This document shows positions 56,372 through 64,000 of a DNA stretch of 64,000 nucleotides, one piece after another; position 1 is the stretch's first letter; each line of letters begins with the position of its first letter. The position numbers and the translations under genes are program-made. The notes under the pieces were generated by a model. It was not told the origin of the DNA, made no database searches, and saw nothing but the letters and a program-made list of their open reading frames with translations. Source of the DNA: Pedobacter endophyticus (lineage in GTDB: Bacteria > Bacteroidota > Bacteroidia > Sphingobacteriales > Sphingobacteriaceae); NCBI RefSeq assembly GCF_015679185.1, contig NZ_CP064939.1, forward strand, positions 496,001-560,000. Reading direction: 5' to 3'.

Positions 56372-56716
56372 CATCCCCCGTCATATCGACAACGGTTTTT
56401 AACGGGAGAGCGATGTGCCTACTGGCAGCGGTGTAAAATTTGTGCTTTGTTGAAGCAAGTGTTACATCGGCTGGAGATCCTTCCCTGCGTTCAGGATGAC
56501 AGCAAACCGTTAAATGACGCCCCCCTCATGTCGAAAACGTTTTTTAACGGAGAGCGATGTGCCTACTGGCAGCGGTGTAAAAGTTTGTGCTTTGTTGAAG
56601 CAAGTGTTACATCGGCTGGAGATCCTTCACTGCGTTCAGGATGACAGCAAACCGTTAAATGAAGCCCCCGTCATGTCGAAAACGTTTTTTGTCGGGAGAG
56701 CGATGGTCCTACTGGT
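56372..56716. repeat. 144-146-bp tandem repeat, two full copies and part of a third
   Basis: The marker CGATGTGCCTACTGGCAGCG starts at 56411 and 56555; a diverged third copy starts at 56701 (CGATGGTCCTACTGG). Copies share GAGATCCTTC, GTTCAGGATGACAGCAAACC and TGTCGAAAACGTTTTTT. Short open frames that run through it are repeat-derived and not genes. Confidence 0.85.
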
Positions 56717-56997
56717 ACATTGTCACGCTGAGCATTTCGGCTAGAGTTTATCTTGAGCGTAGACGAAAGGCTCAATACAGGCTTAGTCGAAGGCGGATGT
56801 TAATGGTTTTATCCAATAAAAAAGGTCTTCGACTGAGTTTATCTTGAGCGAAGTCGAAAGGCTCAGATCCGATAGCTATCGGATGACACCCGTCGAGCTT
56901 AACTAAATGGCATTAGACGGGCGTTAAGGAGACAGCAAGCCGCTAAATGACGCCCGACGCTACCCCGACATTTCCAAGATCTTAAAAATCCGAAAAA
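56717..56997. repeat. dispersed REP-like repeats
   Basis: TTATCTTGAGCGTAGACGAA (56747) and TTATCTTGAGCGAAGTCGAA (56839) are near-identical direct copies, and CCGATAGCTATCGG near 56869 is a perfect palindrome also found at 34522. No gene. Confidence 0.6.
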
Positions 56998-57000
56998 AAA

Positions 57001-57027
57001 AATGCCCCGGCGTTTTGCCGGGGCATT
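57001..57027 (-). terminator. rho-independent terminator of the PorE-like gene
   Basis: Perfect 11-bp stem AATGCCCCGGC / GCCGGGGCATT with loop GTTTT, followed by T's in the minus direction. It lies 19 nt past the stop at 57046. Confidence 0.9.
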
Positions 57028-57045
57028 TTACGATGTGTAATACAA

Positions 57046-59007
57046 TTACTCTTTAACTATTTTGAATTCAGTTCTTCTGTTTAACTGATGCTCTGTTTCG
57101 CTACACTTTACGCCATTGGCACAGCGGTTTAAAAGCTGCGTTTCGCCATATCCCTTTGCTTCGATACGGTTTCTGTTGATACCTTTCGAAATGATATAGG
57201 CTACAGCAGACTCGGCCCTTTTTTGCGATAAGCTTAGGTTGTAAGCGTCTTTACCACGACTATCGGTATGAGAACCCAATTCGATCCAAATGGTTGGATT
57301 TTCGGTCATGATTTGCACTAGTTTATCGAGCTCAATGGCCGCGTCGGGGCGAATGTTCCACTTGTCGAAATCATAATAAATATTCTCCAACCTGATGGCC
57401 GCGTTGCGAACAATTGGTTCTAAATATAAATCTTGTTTAAGTACCTGCGAAGTAGTTAACCCTATCGTGGCCAAATTTTCGGTATCGCTACGGTAGCCGG
57501 TTTTATCGGCCGATACGTTGTACTCTGATTCTTTGGCCAGATTGAATTTATATCGACCGTTCTCGTCGGTTTCAGTTTTTACAACCGATCCATTTACCTT
57601 TGCTAAGCTAACCAACGCACTGGTTAAGGGCTGATTGGTCTTTTTGTTATAAACGGTTCCTTCAAGTTTGAAAGCTAAAATAGCGGTCTGATCGATGGAA
57701 TAAATGTCATCACTTCCAAGTCCGCCTTCACGGTTTGATGAAAGGTAAACAATGCCACCTTTTTCATCAATGCTGAATCCGAAATCATCTTGTGGTGAAT
57801 TGAACGGATAACCGAGGTTCTCTATCTTGCTGATGCCACCGCCTTCTTTCAAAGCCCTGAAAACGTCTAAACCGCCCATTCCTAGTCGCCCATTACTCGA
57901 AAAGTAAAAATTATCCTGATTATCAAACACAGGACACCGGTCGTCTCCGGCGGTATTCACTTCTTTTAGGTTGGTCGGTCTTCCCCAATCTCCGGCATCG
58001 GTTTTTAAGGTTACATAAATGTCTGTTCCACCCAAGCCGCCCGGCATATTTGAGCTAAAATACAAGCTGTTACCATCGGCAGTAATAAACGGATCGCCTA
58101 CTGAATATTTATTGATGTTGTTGTATGCGAAAGCAACCGGTTCGCTCCAGGTGCCATCGGCCGCCTTAGTGCTGCTGAAAATCTCAATGTTTACGGTGCT
58201 TGGTTTTTTCTTTAAACGCTCTAATTCGCTCGTTATACGGGTTAAGGTAAAGTACATCGTCTTGCCATCGCGGGTGAAGCTTGCCGAACCAACATGATAT
58301 TTCGTTCCGGTATTTAAGGGGAACAATTGTACGCTATCTGCGGCTGATGGCTTGTAATAGAGTTTTAAATAGCCGTTACCTGTCCAGCCGTAAACTGTTG
58401 TACTCGGTTTGTTGGCGCCGTCGAACTTCAAAAATGGTTTGCCCTCTTTGGATTCGGTTCCGGATTGAGGTCGATCTGAGGTAAACACTACGCCGTTTTC
58501 GTATTTAAAAGCGCCCCAATCGGATTGACTGCTATTTAACTCTTTTTTGTTGGTCAACTCAACCATTTTCGGATTTTTAATCCATTTCAGGGCAGAGTCG
58601 CACGAGTTGAGCCACATTGCTTGTTCCGCAGCAGGTGCATCCTTTTTCAGCGCAATGTAATTCTGGTATTGAATTTTCGCCTCGGTATATTTTGAGTTTT
58701 GCTGTAAAGCTTTGGCATAGCCCAGAATATTCTCAGGGTCGGTTTTTGGAAATTTTGAAGCAATGGCAAACCAGCTTTCTGCCTGCTTATAATTGAACAT
58801 GTAATTATAAGCATTGGCTAAACGCTCTGCGGCATGTAAGGTTTCTTTCTTTTTATAGGCTTGTTCATACAAATCTACCGCCTTGCTATAGTTAAATAAT
58901 TCGTACTGCTTGTCGGCCTCTTTAATCACAAACTGTGCTCTTACCGGAATAATTATGGCAAGCAAGCACAACATGAAAAGGCATTTAGTGAGTAAATTTT
59001 TTCCCAT
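57046..59007 (-). CDS. PorE-like OmpA-family outer-membrane protein (TPR, propeller, CRD, OmpA)
   Basis: 653 residues with a signal peptide (to VRAQ). Domain order equals PorE of the type IX secretion system: TPR-like helices (about 30-140, YELFNYSKAVDLYEQAYKKK), a WD40/PD40 propeller (about 160-420, GVVFTSDRPQSG, LYFSSNMPGGLGGTDIYV, VYLSSNREGGLGSDDIY), a carboxypeptidase-regulatory-like domain (GTVYNKKTNQPLTSALVSL), and a C-terminal OmpA peptidoglycan-binding domain (IYYDFDKWNIRPDAAIELDK, LGSHTDSRGKDAYNLSLSQK). Likely anchors a secretion or adhesin complex to the wall. Many paralogs exist, so a secretion role is not proven. Confidence 0.88.
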   Translation of the reverse strand: MGKNLLTKCLFMLCLLAIIIPVRAQFVIKEADKQYELFNYSKAVDLYEQAYKKKETLHAAERLANAYNYMFNYKQAESWFAIASKFPKTDPENILGYAKALQQNSKYTEAKIQYQNYIALKKDAPAAEQAMWLNSCDSALKWIKNPKMVELTNKKELNSSQSDWGAFKYENGVVFTSDRPQSGTESKEGKPFLKFDGANKPSTTVYGWTGNGYLKLYYKPSAADSVQLFPLNTGTKYHVGSASFTRDGKTMYFTLTRITSELERLKKKPSTVNIEIFSSTKAADGTWSEPVAFAYNNINKYSVGDPFITADGNSLYFSSNMPGGLGGTDIYVTLKTDAGDWGRPTNLKEVNTAGDDRCPVFDNQDNFYFSSNGRLGMGGLDVFRALKEGGGISKIENLGYPFNSPQDDFGFSIDEKGGIVYLSSNREGGLGSDDIYSIDQTAILAFKLEGTVYNKKTNQPLTSALVSLAKVNGSVVKTETDENGRYKFNLAKESEYNVSADKTGYRSDTENLATIGLTTSQVLKQDLYLEPIVRNAAIRLENIYYDFDKWNIRPDAAIELDKLVQIMTENPTIWIELGSHTDSRGKDAYNLSLSQKRAESAVAYIISKGINRNRIEAKGYGETQLLNRCANGVKCSETEHQLNRRTEFKIVKE

Positions 59008-59333
59008 TATATGGTTTGATTTGAGTCTAAAATAAAAAAATAAATTTTAAAATATGCGATAAGTTACTAATAATAAGTGAATTCAACGAATTCTAAGCAT
59101 CAAAATAAGTCTCTTTTTCCCGTTAAGGCACCCGATATTACGATATTTCTTTCTACTATTGATCGCTAACTGATACAGCAACTTCCACCCGCTGCAATCG
59201 TGTTCAGCGTACTTTTTCCTCGGGCAGAGTAACCGTTTGAAATTTACGTTGCTGACTGCGGCGTTCAATATTGTAGTCGTTTACAAAAACCATAATTGCT
59301 TAAAATGTGTTTATAAAGCAAATACATAGCACT
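59008..59333. other. intergenic region, nothing recognised
   Basis: A/T-rich next to the PorE-like start, then mixed sequence. A 61-codon minus-strand frame at 59083-59268 has no family features and is not called. It must hold the divergent promoters of the two flanking genes, not identified with confidence. Confidence 0.35.
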
Positions 59334-59519
59334 ATGAGCACTTCAGATAAACAAAAAACAGATAAAAAAACCAAAGGTACGTCAGAGGAGAAAGCGTCTT
59401 TTGACCAAAATGGTAAGGGAGCATCTGATAAGTTTGGGCAGGCTGGATCTACACCGAACGAAGCGGGAGAAGATGATGCACCTGGCACGACAAACGTTAA
59501 CAAGAAAAATAAAGGATAA
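59334..59519 (+). CDS. 61-aa hydrophilic protein of unknown function
   Basis: Starts MSTSDKQKTDKKTKGTSEEK and ends ...GTTNVNKKNKG. A GTG nine codons upstream is rejected. Almost no hydrophobic residues and no aromatic residue except Phe; rich in Lys, Gly, Asp, Ser and Thr, so probably disordered. Such small basic-acidic proteins occur in Sphingobacteriaceae, sometimes linked to stress, but I cannot name this one. A 14-nt gap separates its stop from the convergent response regulator. Confidence 0.6.
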   Translation: MSTSDKQKTDKKTKGTSEEKASFDQNGKGASDKFGQAGSTPNEAGEDDAPGTTNVNKKNKG

Positions 59520-59533
59520 GTTACTTATCCTTT

Positions 59534-60181
59534 TTATTTTTCGTAAATGCTCATCTTTTCGGCTAATTCGATGATGCTCTTGATTTTTAGTTTTTGAAAC
59601 AAGCGCAATTTATAGGTACTTACTGTACCCATGCGTAGTTTTAGCTGGTTAGATATTTCGAGTACGCCAACACCTTTTGTAAGCAATTCAGCTACCTCGA
59701 GTTCTCTGCCCGAAAGTTTGGTAAAAGGGTTATCGGCATCGTTACCTAAAATGCTGTTGAACATGTTTTCTTTAACATTTCTGCTCGAGTACCTGCTTCC
59801 GGCCAAAATGGTCGTAATTGCAGTTACAATTTCAGATTCTTCTGCGTTTTTTGTAAGGTAACCGGCTGCGCCTGATTTTAGGTACGGTACGGCGTAAATG
59901 TTTTCATTCAACGATGAGAACACCAAAATCTTAGCATTCGGTTGAATCAACTTAATTTGCTCGATCACTTTCAGGTTATTTCCTCCAGGTAAGTTTACGT
60001 CGATAATGACCAGACTGGGGAACTTTTCCGTCTCTGTGAGCGCTTCTTCCAGTGTTGAAACACAAATGATATCGACTCCGGTCCAAAAGTCAGAAATGAG
60101 GCTTTTTAAGCCCCTACGAATGATTTCATGGTCGTCGGCAATAAGGATGGTGAATGTACTAACTGTGTTCTTCGTTTTCAT
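59534..60181 (-). CDS. NarL/FixJ-type response regulator
   Basis: 215 residues. Receiver domain at about 10-125 (TILIADDHEIIRRGLKSLI, phospho-acceptor Asp in LVIIDVNLPGGNNLKV near 61, Lys in SGAAGYLTKNAEE) and LuxR-type helix-turn-helix at about 150-212 (KLSGRELEVAELLTKGVGVL, RMGTVSTYKLRLFQKLKIKS). No histidine kinase gene is adjacent. Between PorE- and PorP-like genes, where related regulators are often found, so it may control surface-protein genes; this is inference. Confidence 0.93.
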   Translation of the reverse strand: MKTKNTVSTFTILIADDHEIIRRGLKSLISDFWTGVDIICVSTLEEALTETEKFPSLVIIDVNLPGGNNLKVIEQIKLIQPNAKILVFSSLNENIYAVPYLKSGAAGYLTKNAEESEIVTAITTILAGSRYSSRNVKENMFNSILGNDADNPFTKLSGRELEVAELLTKGVGVLEISNQLKLRMGTVSTYKLRLFQKLKIKSIIELAEKMSIYEK

Positions 60182-60302
60182 TGTTTGTTTGAATATTTTG
60201 CAATTTACTAAAAAGTTAAACTAAATGACGTGAATGTAGTGAATTTTTTGTCTTTTTCTGTAAATGTTATTATACACTTTTTCACGTTTTGGTGTTTTTT
60301 AT

Positions 60303-61274
60303 TTAAAAGACCCTCGGCGTGGCCATCCTGAAATTGGGCCTGCTGAAAGCGTACGCAATAGAAATTTCGTGTGTTCCGCCGCTGTAACCCTGAAGCGGCC
60401 CCACGGAGAAATCGTAGCCATAACCTATCCTAACGCTGCTTGAGGGAAAGATTTGTATGGCCGCAACTGCCGAGTTTCGCGAACTGAGGTCTCTTTGAAG
60501 GTAGTTTTTGTTATAGAGCTTTACCCCTGTTCGGTATGAACCGCCAATCCATACGAGGTCTCTAATCATTAAAAAGACATTTACATCCAAACTTGTCGGC
60601 CCGCCCCTATCATCTTTCAGTAAAAACGACGGCTTCAACTGAAAATCTTCAGATAAGGGTACGAGTGCGCCTGCGGTGAGGTAATAATGTGGTCGTGGCT
60701 GTGGAATAAACGCAAACCGATCGATGTTAATGAAGGTAGCAATGAGGTTATCGGCCGAGAAGCCGGCATAAACGCGATCGTTGGCGAAATAAACTCCTGC
60801 CCGTGCATCAGGCACGATGGTGCTCTGAACGCCTACCGGTTGAAACGGCTCGGGATCGTTCGGGTTAAGCATGGCCCCATCAATACCTAATTGTGCCATA
60901 CCCACGCCAAGCCCAAAGGCCAATCGCGAGCTGCCATCGTTGTTCATGCGGATGCGGTAGGCATAATTTGCGTAAACATTCAGGTTAGATTGTGCCCCGA
61001 GTTTATCGCTCGCCACCTGGAGTGCAAGGCCCACATTTCCGTTGTTTGCTATGGCATCTACAGCCAGCGAAATGCTTTTCGGGGCGCCGTTAATACCTGT
61101 CCATTGTGTGCGGTAAAAGCTGTGCAAATTTAACACCTCTTTGTAGCCCGCATAGGCCGGGTTAATGTAAATCCCGTTGAACATGTACTGACTAAATTGT
61201 GCGTCTTGCTGTGCCGAAGCCTGCTTAACGGTCAGTAGAAAAGAGGCTATCAGTAGTAATATTAATTTCTTCAT
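60303..61274 (-). CDS. PorP/SprF-family type IX secretion-associated outer-membrane protein
   Basis: 323 residues with a signal peptide (to SASA-Q). Family text at once after it: QDAQFSQYMFNGIYINPAYAGYKE, then WTGINGAPKSISLAVDA, and a beta-barrel of about 12-14 strands ending in IGYGYDFSVGPLQGYSGGTHEISIAY. PorP/SprF proteins are partners that attach or export type B-sorted adhesins such as SprB. Eight nt separate it from the CHU_C gene upstream, so they are co-transcribed with their presumed cargo. Confidence 0.93.
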   Translation of the reverse strand: MKKLILLLIASFLLTVKQASAQQDAQFSQYMFNGIYINPAYAGYKEVLNLHSFYRTQWTGINGAPKSISLAVDAIANNGNVGLALQVASDKLGAQSNLNVYANYAYRIRMNNDGSSRLAFGLGVGMAQLGIDGAMLNPNDPEPFQPVGVQSTIVPDARAGVYFANDRVYAGFSADNLIATFINIDRFAFIPQPRPHYYLTAGALVPLSEDFQLKPSFLLKDDRGGPTSLDVNVFLMIRDLVWIGGSYRTGVKLYNKNYLQRDLSSRNSAVAAIQIFPSSSVRIGYGYDFSVGPLQGYSGGTHEISIAYAFSRPNFRMATPRVF

Positions 61275-61282
61275 TGTCTTTT

Positions 61283-62575
61283 CTATTGTTTAAAAGCCCT
61301 AATCAGCGTTATATATCCTTTAAATACCTGCCACGGTGCCGAAGCGGTTTCTTTTACCCGAAGCAAATAATAATAGGTGCCCTCATTTAAGCCCTCGCCA
61401 CTCCACGAGTTTTGATAGTTCTTCGATTTGTAAACTTCATTTCCCCATCTGTTTACGATAACCAGATCGTTTTGGCTAAACAGACTAATTCCGCGAATCT
61501 CAAAAACGTCATTGATGCCATCGCCATTTGGCGTAAACAGGTTCGGAATAAAGACATTATTGCCAGTTACGGCGTGTTTTGTAAAGTAGGCGCCGTTGGC
61601 CGCCATATCGGCAGCAATTAACACATTGTTTCTAGCGTGTACGCCCGAACTAACCATCCCGCCTGCAGTAAAATCCCATTTGGCATTTCCGAGATATTGG
61701 GAAACGGTGGCCGTTTCTTCTTTAAAATCGATGCCATCGGTACTAATATTGTGCTGAAGGGTAATGTTTGTGGCCACAGGAACGGATGAATAAATATTCC
61801 ACATGCGATCGATGTTTTGCCTTGTGGTAACACCCGGAATGTTTGCCGCCGCGTAATCTTGTACGCTTACGCTGATTTTACTTGTTTTTGTGGCAGTAAT
61901 AGTCGCCGGTGTGTAATCACGCTCGGCAATACCCACGGGGAAAACGAAGGTAGTACCCTCAGCAAATTCCTTGGCCATATGCCCAATAATGCTGTTGCCG
62001 GTAACCACCATTCGCGATTGGCCATAGTTGTTTATTTTGCCATCGGTATTGAACGAAAGATTATTGCCATTCAAAATAATATTGGCCTTGTTTACTGCTA
62101 AATCTAAAGTGCCGCCAATATTTAGGGCAGCAGCCTGCGCACCTGTTGGGTTGGTGGTTTTGTAACCCGGATCGGCAATATCGCCCAAAATCACGTTGTT
62201 ATAGTTTCTGTGTTCAACAAGCAGATTAATGAAATTGCTGTTGTTTCCATCAATAAAGGTTGAACTTGAAGGCATATCCGTATAAAAAGGATTGTCGCCG
62301 GGATTATAAATTACAATTTTTCCGCTTCCGGTAAACGACGCTTCTTTGGCAATCCAAACGTTTTTGCTATATATTTCGAGCGTGCCGTTAATTATCCATT
62401 TTGCTTGGGGGCCAAAATAAGTGTTTTCAGAAAAACGAATTTCGGTTGTTCCTGCGGCCACATTAACGTTTGAATCGTCAACCGTCATACTTCCCGCTCC
62501 AGTTTGCCCATAGCTTTCTGATCCGATAATGATCAGAAAAATAAAGAGCAAAATATGTTTTATGTTCTTTTTCAT
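61283..62575 (-). CDS. secreted protein with type B (CHU_C) C-terminal sorting domain
   Basis: 430 residues with a signal peptide (to ESYG-Q). Middle part is a beta-rich adhesin-like region ([59 protein letters not shown]). The C-terminus is a type B sorting domain: [48 protein letters not shown] and the closing [13 protein letters not shown]. It should be secreted through the type IX system with the PorP-like protein next door. Ten nt after the adhesin gene upstream. Confidence 0.9.
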   Translation of the reverse strand: MKKNIKHILLFIFLIIIGSESYGQTGAGSMTVDDSNVNVAAGTTEIRFSENTYFGPQAKWIINGTLEIYSKNVWIAKEASFTGSGKIVIYNPGDNPFYTDMPSSSTFIDGNNSNFINLLVEHRNYNNVILGDIADPGYKTTNPTGAQAAALNIGGTLDLAVNKANIILNGNNLSFNTDGKINNYGQSRMVVTGNSIIGHMAKEFAEGTTFVFPVGIAERDYTPATITATKTSKISVSVQDYAAANIPGVTTRQNIDRMWNIYSSVPVATNITLQHNISTDGIDFKEETATVSQYLGNAKWDFTAGGMVSSGVHARNNVLIAADMAANGAYFTKHAVTGNNVFIPNLFTPNGDGINDVFEIRGISLFSQNDLVIVNRWGNEVYKSKNYQNSWSGEGLNEGTYYYLLRVKETASAPWQVFKGYITLIRAFKQ

Positions 62576-62585
62576 ATCAGCAGGT

Positions 62586-64000
62586 TTAGTTTTTCTTAAA
62601 TTTTGCAGGAATCATCGGGTTGGTCATAATCATGCAGTTTTTAACCTGAATAATGGCCTCGTTTGTGTAAGCAACACAACCACCTGCGGAGGTAAACATC
62701 GCCCTGATTTTCAAAGCATCAATATCGATTGACGCACCTGTAATATTAAGGTTGTTGCCGCCTGGGCTAATTGTGCCTGAGAAAGTGCTGTTGGTTATGG
62801 GCGTCCATCCTTTGGCGCTCTTGTTATAATATTGCCATTCGACCGATGCGCCATTTGTTGCCTGAACGCTAACCGTTTTGTTGCCTTTATTGCACACGTA
62901 AAAATCATCGATGTTTTGAGTAATCACCGGAACTGCATTTACCGTAATGATAAACGGAACCTTTGAACCGATACACAAAACATTATCTCTTAAAATACCT
63001 TCGGCAACATAATAGGTGTATGTTCCTGCGGCAGTGGGCGCCGGAGCGGCCGAAAGTGGCGTTGGCGTTGAGGCATCGGCAAAGTAAAATAACTGATAAC
63101 CGTTGGCCGAGCCAGTAGCAGATAGTTGATTATTTAACGGTGCTGTGCTGCCAAAGCAATAATTAATATCTTGTGCGGTTGGCTGGGTGGTTACCTTATC
63201 AATAAGCGTTTCTAGCTTGAGGTAACAATTGTCTTGTGCGCCTTCTAAAACTGCATAGTATTTGGTCGATGTTCCGTTTGCTGCTACAGCAAAATCGCCC
63301 GTTACCAAACTGCTGGTATAGCCTGTGGTACCAGGAACCTGTGCATAAAATTTAGTGCCTGCCGGATAGGCTGAAGCAATCTGCAACCGTGGTATTACAT
63401 TGCCTGTGGCCGAACAAAATGCGGCGAATTGCCTTACACCATTGGCGGTTTCACGCGGACAGTTTTTAAGTTGGGTTCCGCCTACTTTAATGTTCATTGT
63501 AAAGGGTTCTCTTATGGGGTTGCCCATGCAAGCGCCGTCGTTATAACCAATAATAAAGCTGCCGCGAACATTGCTGTTTGATATTGCGCCTTGCCCTGCG
63601 ATGTTTCCATTCAGCTCTACCGATAATTCGCAATTGCTGTTGCTCGTGGTAAGTAAGGTACAATCATCTGTTACCTTAAGCTTATATTTTAAGGTGGCTA
63701 CAATCGCCGATGGATCGGCAGGCAACGGAATAGTGCCCAGGTCCCAAACAATTTTGCCCCCCGGTGTAGCAGCTGGATCGGTACTGTACGGATGCGTCCA
63801 TGTAACGGTTCCGCCACCAAGCGCTGAGGTAGCCTTTACAAAATGAAGATTCGGTGGGATAACCACTTCAACCTTTCCGTTCTTTATCGCCTCGGTTCCC
63901 TTGTTGTACACATTTAAATCAAAATCCAATACCTGCCCCGGCGCAACGTCTCCTTGATTGGCTACGCCACTTTTAGAAACATTGAGTAACTCAACCTGTG
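62586..64000 (-). CDS. giant adhesin-like secreted protein, C-terminal part (runs off right edge)
   Basis: At least 471 residues, open to the last base. Visible parts: a DUF11-type repeat ([40 protein letters not shown]), Ig-like repeats of the kind [16 protein letters not shown] and [15 protein letters not shown], and a final module [20 protein letters not shown]. It ends ...[17 protein letters not shown] with no CHU_C or type A sorting domain of its own. The downstream gene, 10 nt away, carries a CHU_C domain. Likely a cell-surface adhesin; the true start is outside the window. Confidence 0.82.
   Translation of the reverse strand, partial: QVELLNVSKSGVANQGDVAPGQVLDFDLNVYNKGTEAIKNGKVEVVIPPNLHFVKATSALGGGTVTWTHPYSTDPAATPGGKIVWDLGTIPLPADPSAIVATLKYKLKVTDDCTLLTTSNSNCELSVELNGNIAGQGAISNSNVRGSFIIGYNDGACMGNPIREPFTMNIKVGGTQLKNCPRETANGVRQFAAFCSATGNVIPRLQIASAYPAGTKFYAQVPGTTGYTSSLVTGDFAVAANGTSTKYYAVLEGAQDNCYLKLETLIDKVTTQPTAQDINYCFGSTAPLNNQLSATGSANGYQLFYFADASTPTPLSAAPAPTAAGTYTYYVAEGILRDNVLCIGSKVPFIITVNAVPVITQNIDDFYVCNKGNKTVSVQATNGASVEWQYYNKSAKGWTPITNSTFSGTISPGGNNLNITGASIDIDALKIRAMFTSAGGCVAYTNEAIIQVKNCMIMTNPMIPAKFKKN

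Noticed and set aside
56447..56847. Three short plus-strand frames (65, 76 and 62 codons)
   Set aside because: They repeat one another's text because they read through the 144-bp tandem repeat; no family resemblance.
59083..59268. 61-codon minus-strand frame upstream of the PorE-like gene
   Set aside because: No signal peptide, domain or operon context; composition resembles non-coding DNA.

Overview
The window is a piece of a Bacteroidota chromosome, most likely Sphingobacteriaceae (Pedobacter-like). The evidence is a SusC-type TonB-dependent receptor, a hybrid two-component regulator with an AraC-type output domain, many exported glycoside hydrolases, PorE/PorP type IX secretion-related proteins, a type B (CHU_C) sorting domain, and promoters that fit the phylum's TAnnTTTG -7 element.

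Layout. (1) 1-22540, all on the minus strand: a large polysaccharide utilization locus (PUL). In transcription order it holds a DUF4832-like protein, GH36, GH97 (frameshifted), a GH2 beta-glucuronidase, a second GH2, a stand-alone GH35 C-terminal-domain protein, GH3, the hybrid regulator, GH88, a GH28-like beta-helix enzyme, and a SusC receptor that runs off the left edge. Three transcription units (starting at 22396, 4449 and the susC leader) share one promoter design: a TAnnTTTG box, then 26-27 nt, then two GTACAAAAG-type repeats 21 bp apart. This is probably the operator of the regulator. The enzyme set points to a plant-type acidic heteropolysaccharide with glucuronate and alpha/beta-galactose. 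(2) 22843-26483: small accessory genes (DUF305, RibD-like reductase, VOC, DUF3140, a lipoprotein). (3) 26741-27098: a non-coding array of about nine 42-43-bp repeats. (4) 27536-32007: araB, araD, araA for L-arabinose catabolism. (5) 32705-39748, minus strand: a mannoside cluster with GH125, GH92, a FucP-like transporter and GH130.

(6) 40097-40484: two identical tRNA-Pro(UGG) and one tRNA-Ser(GCU). (7) 40565-51751: housekeeping and unknown genes: a 7TM-HD phosphohydrolase, a tight SPFH / membrane protein / ribbon-helix-helix cassette, a thiolase, an exported unknown, two tandem POT peptide transporters, a dolichol-phosphate-mannose-synthase-like GT2, and a DUF1905/YdeI protein. (8) 51866-56235, minus strand: a probable mutagenic repair operon, dinB plus a short dnaE, whose promoter overlaps a perfect inverted repeat. 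(9) 57046-64000: a PorE-like OmpA protein, a 61-aa hydrophilic protein, a NarL-type response regulator, a PorP/SprF protein, a CHU_C-bearing protein and the 3' end of a giant adhesin-like protein that runs off the right edge.

Intergenic DNA is rich in dispersed and tandem repeats (REP-like inverted repeats, a purine-rich repeat field, a 144-bp tandem repeat, and a roughly 110-bp duplicated segment beside araA). Many of the short open frames over these repeats and opposite the real genes are not genes.

All calls come from reading the sequence and remembered family features; no database search was run.
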